Assembly: GCA_013202445.1 (NCBI GenBank)
Contig: JABMRW010000054.1
Coordinates: forward strand, 1-27,806
Reading direction: 5' to 3'
DNA length: 27,806 bases
From: Deltaproteobacteria bacterium
GTDB taxonomy: Bacteria; Chloroflexota; Dehalococcoidia; Dehalococcoidales; BS750m-G39
Every line of letters begins with the position of its first letter. Position 1 is the first letter of the stretch. Below are positions 6,864 through 14,799 of the stretch, piece by piece. Position numbers and translations under genes: made by a program. The notes beneath the pieces were generated by a model, which saw nothing but the letters and a program-made list of their open reading frames with translations, was not told where the DNA came from and searched no databases.

Positions 6864-6951
6864 TATGAGGGCGAGCGGGTGGGAAATAAAAACAATCTCT
6901 AAAAACCGGGCTATCCCCCCCATTTATATCTTTTCCCGCTTTTACCTCATA
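6864..6951. repeat. Imperfect 88-base inverted repeat
   Basis: TATGAGG (6864-6870) and GCGGG (6875-6879) on the left arm match CCCGC (6935-6939) and CCTCATA (6945-6951) on the right arm. Short unmatched bases lie between the blocks, and a GGGAAA/TTTTCCC-like match adds to the stem. The centre is AT-rich with a run of C. It ends 38 bases before the nucleotidyltransferase gene. It may be a leader structure or a degenerate miniature element; no flanking target duplication was recognised. Confidence 0.35.
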
Positions 6952-6989
6952 GACACGAAAGGCAACTCTGTGATAACCTGTTAAATGCC

Positions 6990-7685
6990 ATGAAATGCTT
7001 GATACTGGCCGGGGGCTTTGGCACCAGGCTCTATCCCATCATTACCAACAAGGCAAAAGCACTGCTGGAATACAAGGGCAAACCCCTGTTAAGCCACCTG
7101 GTGGACAAGGTTCCCCGGAATATAAAAATTCTCGTCTCCACCAACCTCAAATTTGAAGCTGATTTTCGCCAGTGGCAGCAAGGGGTGGATAGAGACATAG
7201 ACCTCTGCATCGAGGAAATCTGGAGCGATAAGGAGAAAAAAGGGGCCGTCGGCTCGCTCAACTTCTGGGTTACCACCAAGAATATCAGCGAAGACCTGCT
7301 GGTCATCGCCAGTGACAACTACTTCGAATTTGACTTATCGCAGTTTATCGCCGCCTATGACGGCAACAACACTCTGGTCGCCGTCCACGATATCGGCGAT
7401 AAGAGCCGGGCCGGCCAGTTCGGCGTGGTGCGGCTGGACGGCCACCGTCTAGCTGGATTAGAAGAGAAGCCGTCCAAGCCCAAGTCCAGCCTCATTGCCA
7501 CCGCCTGCTATATTTTCCCCACCCGCATCTTCCCCATCCTGCAACAGTACTGCTCCGGCGGCAAGCGGGATAATCTGGGCAGCTTCATCTCCCACCTTAT
7601 TAACGTTGACCAGGTCCATGGCTACCCGTTTACCGAGCCCTGGTTTGATATCGGCAGCAACTACTCCCTAAGCAACAAGAAATGA
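6990..7685 (+). CDS. Sugar-phosphate nucleotidyltransferase (RmlA/GlmU-N type)
   Basis: This 231-residue member of the NTP_transferase family makes NDP-sugars from a sugar 1-phosphate and an NTP. The signature loop LAGGFGTRL is at residues 6-14, followed by KALLEYKGKPLL (23-34). Asp109 in IASDNYFEFD is the expected metal ligand, and GLEEKPSKP (156-164) and PWFDIGS near the C terminus complete the family pattern. It is shorter than RmlA (about 290), lacking the C-terminal extension, so the exact sugar is not predictable. No ribosome binding site precedes ATG 6990, so initiation may be leaderless or weak. Its stop overlaps the next start as ATGA, so it heads a three-gene operon. Confidence 0.88.
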   Translation: MKCLILAGGFGTRLYPIITNKAKALLEYKGKPLLSHLVDKVPRNIKILVSTNLKFEADFRQWQQGVDRDIDLCIEEIWSDKEKKGAVGSLNFWVTTKNISEDLLVIASDNYFEFDLSQFIAAYDGNNTLVAVHDIGDKSRAGQFGVVRLDGHRLAGLEEKPSKPKSSLIATACYIFPTRIFPILQQYCSGGKRDNLGSFISHLINVDQVHGYPFTEPWFDIGSNYSLSNKK

Positions 7686-8506
7686 GCATGCCGGATAAGG
7701 AAGCCAAGCACTGGGGAGGGGTAGCCAGGGGATGGTCGGATAAGGGCTATGCCAACGAGCTTCTGGGGGAACAAAAAAGAAAGACCTACATAGACCTGAT
7801 AACCAGATGGACGCGGATAACCCCCAGGCAGAAGATTTTAAAGACCGACCTATTCGCCGAAGCCTTCAGCGTGGAGCAGTTCCTCTTCGATGCCATACCG
7901 GCTAAAAGCGCCGTAATCGGCATCGATGTTGCCTTTGAGATAGTGGCCGCCGCCAAAAGCCAGGCTCAAAACCGGGGCATGGACGCCGGCGGCTATCTCT
8001 GCTGTGACGTTAAAAAGCTCCCGCTGCGGGACAGCTCCATAGACCTTATAATCTCTGATTCCACCCTGGACCACTTCCCCACCGAGGCGGAAATCATCAC
8101 CGCGCTAAAAGAGCTGGGGCGGGTGTTAACTGACGGCGGCACGCTCATACTGACCATAGACAACAAGAGCAACCTCACCTATCCCCCCTATTTCATCATC
8201 CGTCTCTGGATGAAACTGGGACTATCACCGTATTTAATTGGCCGGACTCTGTCTCTGCCCCGCCTGAGACGCGCCCTAGCGGAAATTGGGCTTAACGTAG
8301 AGGAAAACACGGCCATTCTCCACTACCCCCACCCCGACGGGCTGGTAAGGTGGCTGGAGCGCTCTCTGCGCTATTTAAGCCGGGGCAGGCTGGACAACGC
8401 CATCAGGAAGGGGCTGGCCTGCCTCAACCGGCTAGAGGGGAGCAAAATCAAATACCTCACCGGCCGCTACGTTGCCATTAAAGCAGTAAAACGAGGAGCA
8501 AGTTGA
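7682..8506 (+). CDS. SAM-dependent methyltransferase-like protein with atypical motif I
   Basis: The 274-residue protein has the later motifs of class I methyltransferases: acidic Asp82 in AVIGIDVAFEIV, CDVKKLPLRDSSIDLIISDSTLDHF (108-132) and LGRVLTDGGTLILTID. The usual glycine-rich SAM loop is replaced by ILKTDLFAEAF (52-62), which has no glycines. I recall a subgroup of uncharacterised methyltransferases sharing this KTDLF-E-A segment, so it may be a specific variant rather than a damaged gene. It overlaps both neighbours by 4 bases, which suggests translational coupling. Its substrate may be the nucleotide sugar, lipid carrier or glycan made by the locus, which is inference. Confidence 0.72.
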   Translation: MSMPDKEAKHWGGVARGWSDKGYANELLGEQKRKTYIDLITRWTRITPRQKILKTDLFAEAFSVEQFLFDAIPAKSAVIGIDVAFEIVAAAKSQAQNRGMDAGGYLCCDVKKLPLRDSSIDLIISDSTLDHFPTEAEIITALKELGRVLTDGGTLILTIDNKSNLTYPPYFIIRLWMKLGLSPYLIGRTLSLPRLRRALAEIGLNVEENTAILHYPHPDGLVRWLERSLRYLSRGRLDNAIRKGLACLNRLEGSKIKYLTGRYVAIKAVKRGAS

Positions 8507-9687
8507 GCGAGCTAATCAGCATCAGTGCCGAGCCAAATATCAAGGGATACCTGGTGATAGATTCTACGGTCAATGGCCACAGCCACGGCGGACTGAGGAT
8601 ATCACCCGACCTTTCACCGGAATTGATGACCCAGATTGCCCGGGCAATGACCTTGAAGTACGGCTTTTGCGGGCTACCGGTGGGCGGAGCCAAGGCAGGG
8701 ATTGTGGCCGACCCGGAGATGCCCCCGGAGAGCAAGCGGCAACTCCTTAAAAGCTTCGGGCGGGCGCTGGAGCCGTTTATCAAGTCCGGGAGCTATATCC
8801 CCGCCGAAGACCTGGGTGTGTCCAGCGACGATATCAAGTTTATGCTCAAGTCCATCGGGCTCAAAGATCAGCGCTGGGGTTTAACCTGGAAGACGTCCGG
8901 CTTTTACACCGGCATTACCGTCTTCGCCGCCGCCGTGGCGGCTGCCCGGCTCATCAGCCTGGACCTGAAGCGGGCTTCAGTGGCTGTCGAGGGCTTCGGC
9001 AACGTAGGAACCTCCGCCGCCAGGTTTTTCTGGGAGAGGGGAATCCGGGTGGTAGCTATTTCCACCAGCCAGGGAGCAATCTATGATAAGGCGGGGCTGG
9101 ATATCGGCGAGCTTATCAGACTCCGTGAACAGGCGGGCAGTCAGGTGGTCAATCTATCTGACCAGGGAGAGAAAATAGACAAGAGCCGGCTGGTGGAACT
9201 GGACGTAGATATATTCTCCCCCTGCGCCCAGTCTTACAGCATCACCCCGGATAATGCCCGCCGGGTAGCCGCCAGAATAATCAGCCCCGGAGCCAATGCC
9301 CCCATCACCGCCGAGGCGGAGCCGGTCCTATTCCATAGAAAAATCCTGGTCATCCCCGACTTTGTGGCCAACTGCGGGGGCGTACTGGGGACTTCCATGA
9401 AGCGCGCCGGGCTAAAAGAAGACTATATCCGGCACTTCCTGGAAGACAAAATCAGCCAGCAGGTCGCCGGAATAATTGAGGCCGCCGAGAAGGAAAAGGT
9501 TGCCCTCGGGGCATATGCTCAGAGAATCGCCGAAGAGAGGTTTTTGAGAGCCAAGGCATCCGCCGAGGGCAAAAATCTCACCGCCAGAGCCTTTAGCTTT
9601 GCCCTGAAGCTATACCGGAAGGGATTTATACCCTATCAGGTCGTCACGCCGGTAGCCTCAAGGTATTTTGAGAAAAGATTTACGTAA
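8503..9687 (+). CDS. Glu/Leu/Phe/Val dehydrogenase family protein
   Basis: This 394-residue protein has both family domains. The dimerisation/substrate domain includes LKYGFCGLPVGGAKAGI (51-67), giving Lys52 and catalytic Lys64, and the catalytic Asp103 in YIPAEDLGV. The NAD(P)-binding Rossmann domain has VEGFGNVGTSAARFF near residue 162. The enzymes oxidatively deaminate an amino acid or run in reverse. The substrate-binding KGG of glutamate dehydrogenases is HGG here (His28), and it is not the LGG of leucine or phenylalanine enzymes either, so the substrate is uncertain. Start is TTG with GAGGAG 5 bases upstream, overlapping the methyltransferase stop. Lying at the end of a sugar-nucleotide operon is unusual for a housekeeping GDH and hints at a specialised role. 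Confidence 0.85.
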   Translation: MSELISISAEPNIKGYLVIDSTVNGHSHGGLRISPDLSPELMTQIARAMTLKYGFCGLPVGGAKAGIVADPEMPPESKRQLLKSFGRALEPFIKSGSYIPAEDLGVSSDDIKFMLKSIGLKDQRWGLTWKTSGFYTGITVFAAAVAAARLISLDLKRASVAVEGFGNVGTSAARFFWERGIRVVAISTSQGAIYDKAGLDIGELIRLREQAGSQVVNLSDQGEKIDKSRLVELDVDIFSPCAQSYSITPDNARRVAARIISPGANAPITAEAEPVLFHRKILVIPDFVANCGGVLGTSMKRAGLKEDYIRHFLEDKISQQVAGIIEAAEKEKVALGAYAQRIAEERFLRAKASAEGKNLTARAFSFALKLYRKGFIPYQVVTPVASRYFEKRFT

Positions 9688-9709
9688 TAGAGCAGCTTAC
9701 TTCTTAAGC

Positions 9710-10750
9710 CTAAATTTGAGCCGTTACCGCCTGGTATAACCTAACCGCCTCCCTGGCCTCCTCCACCGTAACCGGCATCCCGATGCCCGTTCGCACGCTT
9801 TCAAAGAACTGCTGGATTACGCTGCGGTGTCCATCCCTAAAACGGCCTGAAATTACATTAAAAGCGGTGGCGGCGGTACCACCCAGCCGCTGGAAACCCT
9901 GCTCCAGATTCTGCCCGCCGCGCCTAAAGCGCCCTCCCCCACCGGCAACGGCATATCTGGTCATAACGGCACCCCAGATATCAACATGCAGAGACATCTT
10001 GGTGCCGAAGATATCCAGCACCATAAAATCCTCCGGCCAGTTAACCGACTCGGTGATGGTCGCCAGGCCGTTTTTACCTTCAAGTATTACCCTCAGCTCA
10101 TCAGCCGCCAGCCAATCACGGCCACCCAGCTTACGGCTATGCACCGCCACCGGCTCCAGCTCCCCCAGAAAAGCCTGCACCAGATACAGGGGGTGGGGTA
10201 ACATCTCACCAAATATGCCACCGGGCAGCTTATGGCACCAGTGATCTTTATTCAAAACAAGGTCGGCGTCCTTTGCCATGGAATCGGTAATGCTTACCGC
10301 CACCACATCACCAATAACCCCGCTTTTTACCATTGACCTGGCTTTCATAACCACGGGCATAAAAAGCTCATTATGCACCACGCCCAGCAGCACCTGATTG
10401 GCTCTGGCCACCTTTATCATTTCATCAGCTTCTTGGGTAGTTAGAGCCATTGGTTTTTCGGTCAGAACATGGCAGCCGGCCTCCATTGCCTGTACGGACA
10501 AAGCCAGATGGGTCTGCGGCGGGGCGCAGATGTCAACCACATCCATTTTTTCTTTGTCCAGCATCTCGGACAAATCGGCGTAATAACTTTTAAAATGGAG
10601 GAACCCTGCCACCCGCTTGGCCAGAGCTTCGTTCCTATCGCAGATTGCTACCGGCTTAATACCATGGATTTTCCTCATGGCGGAAAGGTGCCAGAAGGCA
10701 GCCCCACCACAGCCAACAACGCCAACTCTCAGGGGTTTGATTTTATTCAT
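9710..10750 (-). CDS. Gfo/Idh/MocA family NAD(P)-dependent oxidoreductase
   Basis: The 346-residue protein opens with a Rossmann fold (VGVVGCGGAAFWHL at 9-22), has VVDICAPPQTH near 73-83, and carries the family signature EKPMAL near 97-102 with its catalytic lysine. The C-terminal domain includes GGIFGEMLPHPLYLVQAFLG, where a His corresponds to the usual catalytic histidine region. Such enzymes oxidise or reduce sugars, often UDP-sugars in glycan loci (WlbA type). It is the last gene of the glycan operon, 21 bases after the flippase, and converges with the dehydrogenase gene that ends at 9687. Its likely role is nucleotide-sugar modification, with the specific substrate unknown. Confidence 0.87.
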   Translation of the reverse strand: MNKIKPLRVGVVGCGGAAFWHLSAMRKIHGIKPVAICDRNEALAKRVAGFLHFKSYYADLSEMLDKEKMDVVDICAPPQTHLALSVQAMEAGCHVLTEKPMALTTQEADEMIKVARANQVLLGVVHNELFMPVVMKARSMVKSGVIGDVVAVSITDSMAKDADLVLNKDHWCHKLPGGIFGEMLPHPLYLVQAFLGELEPVAVHSRKLGGRDWLAADELRVILEGKNGLATITESVNWPEDFMVLDIFGTKMSLHVDIWGAVMTRYAVAGGGGRFRRGGQNLEQGFQRLGGTAATAFNVISGRFRDGHRSVIQQFFESVRTGIGMPVTVEEAREAVRLYQAVTAQI

Positions 10751-10771
10751 TTTCCTCGCTCCCAGCGATTA

Positions 10772-12040
10772 TTATTTAGCAGCCCGATAGCGCGCCCTCA
10801 TGGCGAAGACAGCATAGAGGCAAACTACCCCCTGGACGGCAAACCAGACATAGCCGATGCCGACCATACCTGCCTGCGGCATGATAAAGTAGCTGCCGAG
10901 CAGGGTGGCCACAGTTATAAAGCCGAATATGAGCGTCAGCTCCCTCAACCGGTCCTCAACGCGAAGGGTAGTGGTATAAATACTGGTTACGCCGGCAAAC
11001 AGGCTTGACACAGACAGAATCCTCAGAAACAGCAAACCGCTCACGGAATAGCCCTCGCCAAACAGTAGAAGAAGCCATTTCCCTACCAGCAGCACCAGGA
11101 CAACCGCCGGCACCAGTATCAGGAAGATGAACTTTAGAGATTTAGTCACATTAGTCCACAACTCGTCCTCAAAGTGGGCGCCCTCGGCGAAAAGGGAACG
11201 AGCCACCGCCGCCGGAATAGCAAAGAGCAGGGCGGCTATTGTCCAGGCGACATAGAAATAGGCGTTCTGCTCCGCCCCCAGCAGGTTAACCACCATTAAG
11301 GGCAGAACCAGGGCCGGGGCGGCACTAAAGAGGCGGGCAAGATAACTGCCGGAGGAATAACGCCACATACTGCCGATTACTCTCAGATTAAAGCTGGGCA
11401 CCGGTTTATAGTGCGGCTGAACCCGGGGGACGAAGAAAATTAAGGCGACCACCAGAGCCACGGCAGAGGCGATACCCCACGAGGCGGCGATGCCAAAGGC
11501 ATGGAAAAAGAGCACCAGGAGGATGGGCAGCGGAATCTTGAGCAGCGAAAAGATGGCGCTCTTGTACAGGGTAAAGTCGGCCCTTCTCCTGGCGATAAAG
11601 ACGGAGGCTATCGTCCCGTAGAGCGTCTGGGCCAGAACAAAGAAAACGAAGGCGGCGGCGAAGACTATATTCTCCTTGATGAAAACCAGAGCCGGCGACC
11701 AGATATCCAGCCCGGCAACAAAGATTACCGACAGCACCACCGCCAGAGCCCCGCTGATGGTAAGGCAGGAGTTAATCATATCCTGGGGCTTTTCCGCCTT
11801 AGGCAGGAAGCGGATAAGGGCGGCGCCGAAGCCGGGGACGCTCAGCATAGCCAGCAGTGAGATGGACGATATTATCGCCGACCCCCACCCCACCTCGGCC
11901 TCGGTATAAAACCGGGCCACCACCATCCAGAAGAAAAAACCCAACCCCGAGGTCACCACGGTATTGGCCATCAGGAAGAAGGAGTTGCGATAGAGGGGGC
12001 TCCGGATATGCCCCACTATATACTGGATATCGTTGCGCAC
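10772..12040 (-). CDS. Polysaccharide/oligosaccharide flippase (Wzx-like, MATE/MOP superfamily)
   Basis: The 422-residue protein has about 12 predicted transmembrane helices and the usual opening of polysaccharide-biosynthesis flippases: a short basic N terminus, then SFFLMANTVVTSGLGFFFW and ARFYTEAEVGWGSAIIS (residues about 20-58). It would move a lipid-linked glycan across the cytoplasmic membrane. The start is GTG at 12040, the first start codon after an in-frame stop upstream; the ribosome binding site is weak. It sits between glycosyltransferases and the Gfo/Idh gene in the same orientation, as expected for a surface-glycan export operon. No Wzy polymerase or O-antigen ligase is in this operon, although the GT-C-like protein at 5139-6593 might transfer the product. 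Confidence 0.87.
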   Translation of the reverse strand: MRNDIQYIVGHIRSPLYRNSFFLMANTVVTSGLGFFFWMVVARFYTEAEVGWGSAIISSISLLAMLSVPGFGAALIRFLPKAEKPQDMINSCLTISGALAVVLSVIFVAGLDIWSPALVFIKENIVFAAAFVFFVLAQTLYGTIASVFIARRRADFTLYKSAIFSLLKIPLPILLVLFFHAFGIAASWGIASAVALVVALIFFVPRVQPHYKPVPSFNLRVIGSMWRYSSGSYLARLFSAAPALVLPLMVVNLLGAEQNAYFYVAWTIAALLFAIPAAVARSLFAEGAHFEDELWTNVTKSLKFIFLILVPAVVLVLLVGKWLLLLFGEGYSVSGLLFLRILSVSSLFAGVTSIYTTTLRVEDRLRELTLIFGFITVATLLGSYFIMPQAGMVGIGYVWFAVQGVVCLYAVFAMRARYRAAK

Positions 12041-12082
12041 CTGCTGATTATACTCTGGCCAAACCGGCCGGGCAAGCCAGCT

Positions 12083-12865
12083 TTAGCTGGGGCGCCTGGG
12101 TATAAATCTAGTCTTGCGGTGAAACAAGATATGCAGCCAGCCGGCGATATTGCGCCCAAACAGGAGGCTCATCCTGACCAAAATATACCTTACCAGCGGG
12201 CGGTTAGCCAACTGCCGGAAGCAGGCCACCGGCCGCGGCTCAATGGCATAATATTGCCCGCTTTCTATATAGTGCTTGATAGGGACAAAAATGCCCTTTT
12301 TAACCCGGGCACGGCTGGTAAACAGGTCAACATCCAGCCACTCGTCCTCGGTTATGACATAGCCCCTCTTGAATTCATAGCAGCGGAAAATGATTTTATT
12401 GAGGGTCTTTCTATTAATCAGCACACATCCGCCGCCAAATCCCCACGCCCCGTAACGGGGCAGCCTGTAGCCGCTGGATACGACGTCAAATCCCTCAATC
12501 TTCTCCTTCATGATGCTGATAACCGATGGGGCATAGGTCATATCGGCGTCAAAGTATAAGAGATATTCCGCCCCCTTTGACAGCGTATACTGCCGTATCG
12601 CCTCCCGGCCCCCGGCCACAGCCCACGACCAGTGCCGGGCATTGGCCGGCTTTACCAGCTCAAAGGCGATGGCGTCTCCCCTCAGGTTATAGCGGGCAAT
12701 CCGCTCCCGTAGCTCATCAACAAAGTCGGGCTCCTCGGTAGCCAGAATCAGCTCACAATCGGGGTAAGCCCGCTGTATTTCCTGCTGGTTGGTCAGGAAT
12801 TTGTCCAGGGCAAAAGCGGTGCGCCGGCAGATAGGCGCCCCCACTATCATATCCGGCCTACTCAT
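12083..12865 (-). CDS. Glycosyltransferase family 2-like (GT-A fold)
   Basis: This 260-residue protein has a GT-A core: a first strand with MIVGAPICRRTAFALDKFL, a conserved acidic motif YLLYFDADMTYAP near 102-114 serving as DxD, and FGGGCVLINRKTL followed by ITEDEWLDVDLFTSRARV, the second acidic (ED) motif that helps catalysis. No transmembrane segment is evident, although the C terminus is basic and hydrophobic. The gene overlaps the upstream epimerase by 8 bases. The sugar donor and acceptor are not predictable. Confidence 0.8.
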   Translation of the reverse strand: MSRPDMIVGAPICRRTAFALDKFLTNQQEIQRAYPDCELILATEEPDFVDELRERIARYNLRGDAIAFELVKPANARHWSWAVAGGREAIRQYTLSKGAEYLLYFDADMTYAPSVISIMKEKIEGFDVVSSGYRLPRYGAWGFGGGCVLINRKTLNKIIFRCYEFKRGYVITEDEWLDVDLFTSRARVKKGIFVPIKHYIESGQYYAIEPRPVACFRQLANRPLVRYILVRMSLLFGRNIAGWLHILFHRKTRFIPRRPS

Positions 12866-13820
12866 TACTGGCGCCTCCGCTTAGCAGTTCCCGCACCGTC
12901 CGCTCCACGGCCTGGTCGGAACTATATTTAGGTTTCCAGCCCAGGCGGTTCATGCTGCTCACATCGAACCTTACCTGGGGGACATCCCCCGCCCAGCCCC
13001 GGTCGCCGCCGGCATAGCTGAAGGCTACACCTTTAAGCCCCATGGCCGCCACTATAACCTCGGCAATTCTAACCACGCTGGTGGAAGAAGCAGGACCCAG
13101 GTTAAAAACGTTAAGCGGCTCCCCTGATTTCTCCACAGCCAGCAGCATGCCGTCGAGGCAGTCATCAACATGCAGGTAGGGCTTTTGCTGTCGGCCGTCG
13201 CCCAGTATCTCCAATTGCCCCGGATTTTCCTTTAGCCTGTTAATGAAATTAAAGATGACGCCGTGGGTAAGCCTGGGACCGATGATATTAGCCAGCCGGA
13301 ATATCCAGCCCTGCATACCAAACAGGTGACAGAAGGCGGAGATAAGCCCCTCGCTGCCCAGCTTGCTGGCGCCGTAGAGCGATATCGGCCTCAGCGGACC
13401 GTAGTCCTCACCAACCGGAGTTATACCGGCATCCCCGTAAACGGTGGAGCTGGAGGCAAAGACCACCTGTTTAACCCCATTCCGCCTCATTGCCTCCAGA
13501 ACATTGTAGCTGGCCATTGTCCCCGCCCTTAAATCCAGGTCGGTAGCGGCAATACCAGCCCTGACATCGGGATTAGCCGCCAGGTGAAAGACCACATCGT
13601 GCCCCCCGATAGCCCCTTTCAAGGTGTCAAAATCAAGCAGGTCGGCCTCAATAAAGTTAAAGTCACCACGGCCAAGGTGGTGCTCAAGGAACTCCCGCCA
13701 CCCCGAGCTTAAATTATCATAGACGGTCACCCCGCCTCTCTCCACCAGCCGGTCCACCAGGTGGCTGCCGATAAAACCGGCCCCGCCCGTGACGAAATAT
13801 TTAGTGCCTTTTTTAGTCAT
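12858..13820 (-). CDS. NAD-dependent nucleotide-sugar epimerase/dehydratase (extended SDR, GalE-like)
   Basis: The 320-residue extended short-chain dehydrogenase binds NAD through TGGAGFIGSHLVDRL (residues 11-25). It has the catalytic serine region FASSSTVYGD near 119-128 and the Y-x3-K pair in SLYGASKLGSEG near 147-158. RLANIIGPRLTHGVI and KPYLHVDDCLDGML are typical of UDP-glucose 4-epimerase-type enzymes acting on nucleotide sugars. It overlaps its neighbours by 8 bases on each side, so it is translationally coupled within the glycan operon. The exact reaction (4-epimerase versus dehydratase) is not certain, and GalE-like epimerisation is the most likely. Confidence 0.87.
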   Translation of the reverse strand: MTKKGTKYFVTGGAGFIGSHLVDRLVERGGVTVYDNLSSGWREFLEHHLGRGDFNFIEADLLDFDTLKGAIGGHDVVFHLAANPDVRAGIAATDLDLRAGTMASYNVLEAMRRNGVKQVVFASSSTVYGDAGITPVGEDYGPLRPISLYGASKLGSEGLISAFCHLFGMQGWIFRLANIIGPRLTHGVIFNFINRLKENPGQLEILGDGRQQKPYLHVDDCLDGMLLAVEKSGEPLNVFNLGPASSTSVVRIAEVIVAAMGLKGVAFSYAGGDRGWAGDVPQVRFDVSSMNRLGWKPKYSSDQAVERTVRELLSGGASNE

Positions 13821-14799
13821 CTCCCCGGGGCTCCCTCCGCCGGAAAAGGCTCAAAAAATTATAGCTGAAGTAACCGCCGGCGACACCGGACAGGACAACG
13901 GCCACCGCCCAAAGCTGGCGCCAGCCGGTAGCCGGCCGGCGGAACAGGCGTCCCAGCGTCTGCGGCAGGCGCCCCAGTAAAATACGGCGCAGCAGCTGGT
14001 ACTCGGTGGCCAGCACCTCCCCATCGTCGGCGCGGTACCAGCGGTTGAGCATGGCCTTGGCGTAGCCCTCCCAGTAAGCCCGCCGGGCCAGGAAGCCGCT
14101 GCTCAGCCGGTAGCCATAGACCTTGTGCCTCACCCTCACACCGGGGTCATAGACAATTCGCTTACCGGTGCCCTTTTTTACCCTGATGCAGAACTCGGTC
14201 TCCTGGGCCGCCGGCTGCTGCCAGTCGCTCTTGCCCCACCCCTCCCCCGCCAGGCTGGTCTTAAACAGGCCGCAGCTTTCAAAGACCTCCCTGATGAAAG
14301 AAAGGTTGGTGCAGAAGCCGTTTCTCACCTCGGTCCTCTCAGTCACCTCCCGGTAGGTGCAGGAAAATATCCAGTAAAGCTCACGGGGAAACCATTTCAT
14401 CGACTTATCCTGCCACCGGGGCAGGATGGGGCCGGTAACGCCCGCCACCGAGCTATCCTCGCCATAGACCTTCACCATCCGCTCCACCCAGTTGGGGAAA
14501 GGCAGGGCGTCATCATCAACAAAGGCGATAATATCCCCTTTAGCCTCCCCGATAGCCAGGTTGCGGGAGGGGTAAGACCCCCACTCCCCCTGGTTAAACA
14601 GCACCCGCATATTAGCGTAGCCCTTTTCGGCGATATAACTTTTGATGCTGTCGGCAAGCTCAACCGACCTCTCGGCAACAACCAGGGTCTCGGTATTTTT
14701 ATAGGTCTGGGCCGCCAGGCTATCCAGCAGCTCATTGATGTCTTTAAGCCGCTCCGGCGTGTAGACGGTGGTAACTATAGATACCAGGGGATTTTTCAT
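13813..14799 (-). CDS. Glycosyltransferase family 2 with C-terminal membrane anchor
   Basis: The 328-residue protein begins with the GT2 strand VSIVTTVYTPERL. The metal-binding motif IIAFVDDDALPFPNWVERM is at about residues 89-107, and QETEFCIRVKKGTGKRIVYDP near 200-220 contains the ED/E acidic catalytic region. After the catalytic domain, a basic stretch leads to one hydrophobic helix near the C terminus (LWAVAVVLSGVAGGYFSYNF), followed by a basic tail, suggesting membrane attachment. It overlaps the preceding gene by 4 bases and the following epimerase by 8. It probably adds a sugar to the lipid-linked intermediate of this locus. Confidence 0.87.
   Translation of the reverse strand: MKNPLVSIVTTVYTPERLKDINELLDSLAAQTYKNTETLVVAERSVELADSIKSYIAEKGYANMRVLFNQGEWGSYPSRNLAIGEAKGDIIAFVDDDALPFPNWVERMVKVYGEDSSVAGVTGPILPRWQDKSMKWFPRELYWIFSCTYREVTERTEVRNGFCTNLSFIREVFESCGLFKTSLAGEGWGKSDWQQPAAQETEFCIRVKKGTGKRIVYDPGVRVRHKVYGYRLSSGFLARRAYWEGYAKAMLNRWYRADDGEVLATEYQLLRRILLGRLPQTLGRLFRRPATGWRQLWAVAVVLSGVAGGYFSYNFLSLFRRREPRGDD

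Larger units (their letters stand above)
6594..6989. other. 396-base divergent intergenic region
   Basis: This spacer separates the leftward membrane-protein operon from the rightward glycan operon. It holds a minus-strand promoter (6625-6653), a pyrimidine-rich stretch on the plus strand (about 6660-6800), a short stem-loop CTCTCC/GGGGAG around 6812-6829 without a T-run, and a long imperfect inverted repeat (6864-6951). A frame open through 6508-6861 has proline-rich, biased composition and overlaps the real gene, so I do not regard it as coding. No clear plus-strand promoter or ribosome binding site precedes the ATG at 6990. Confidence 0.5.
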
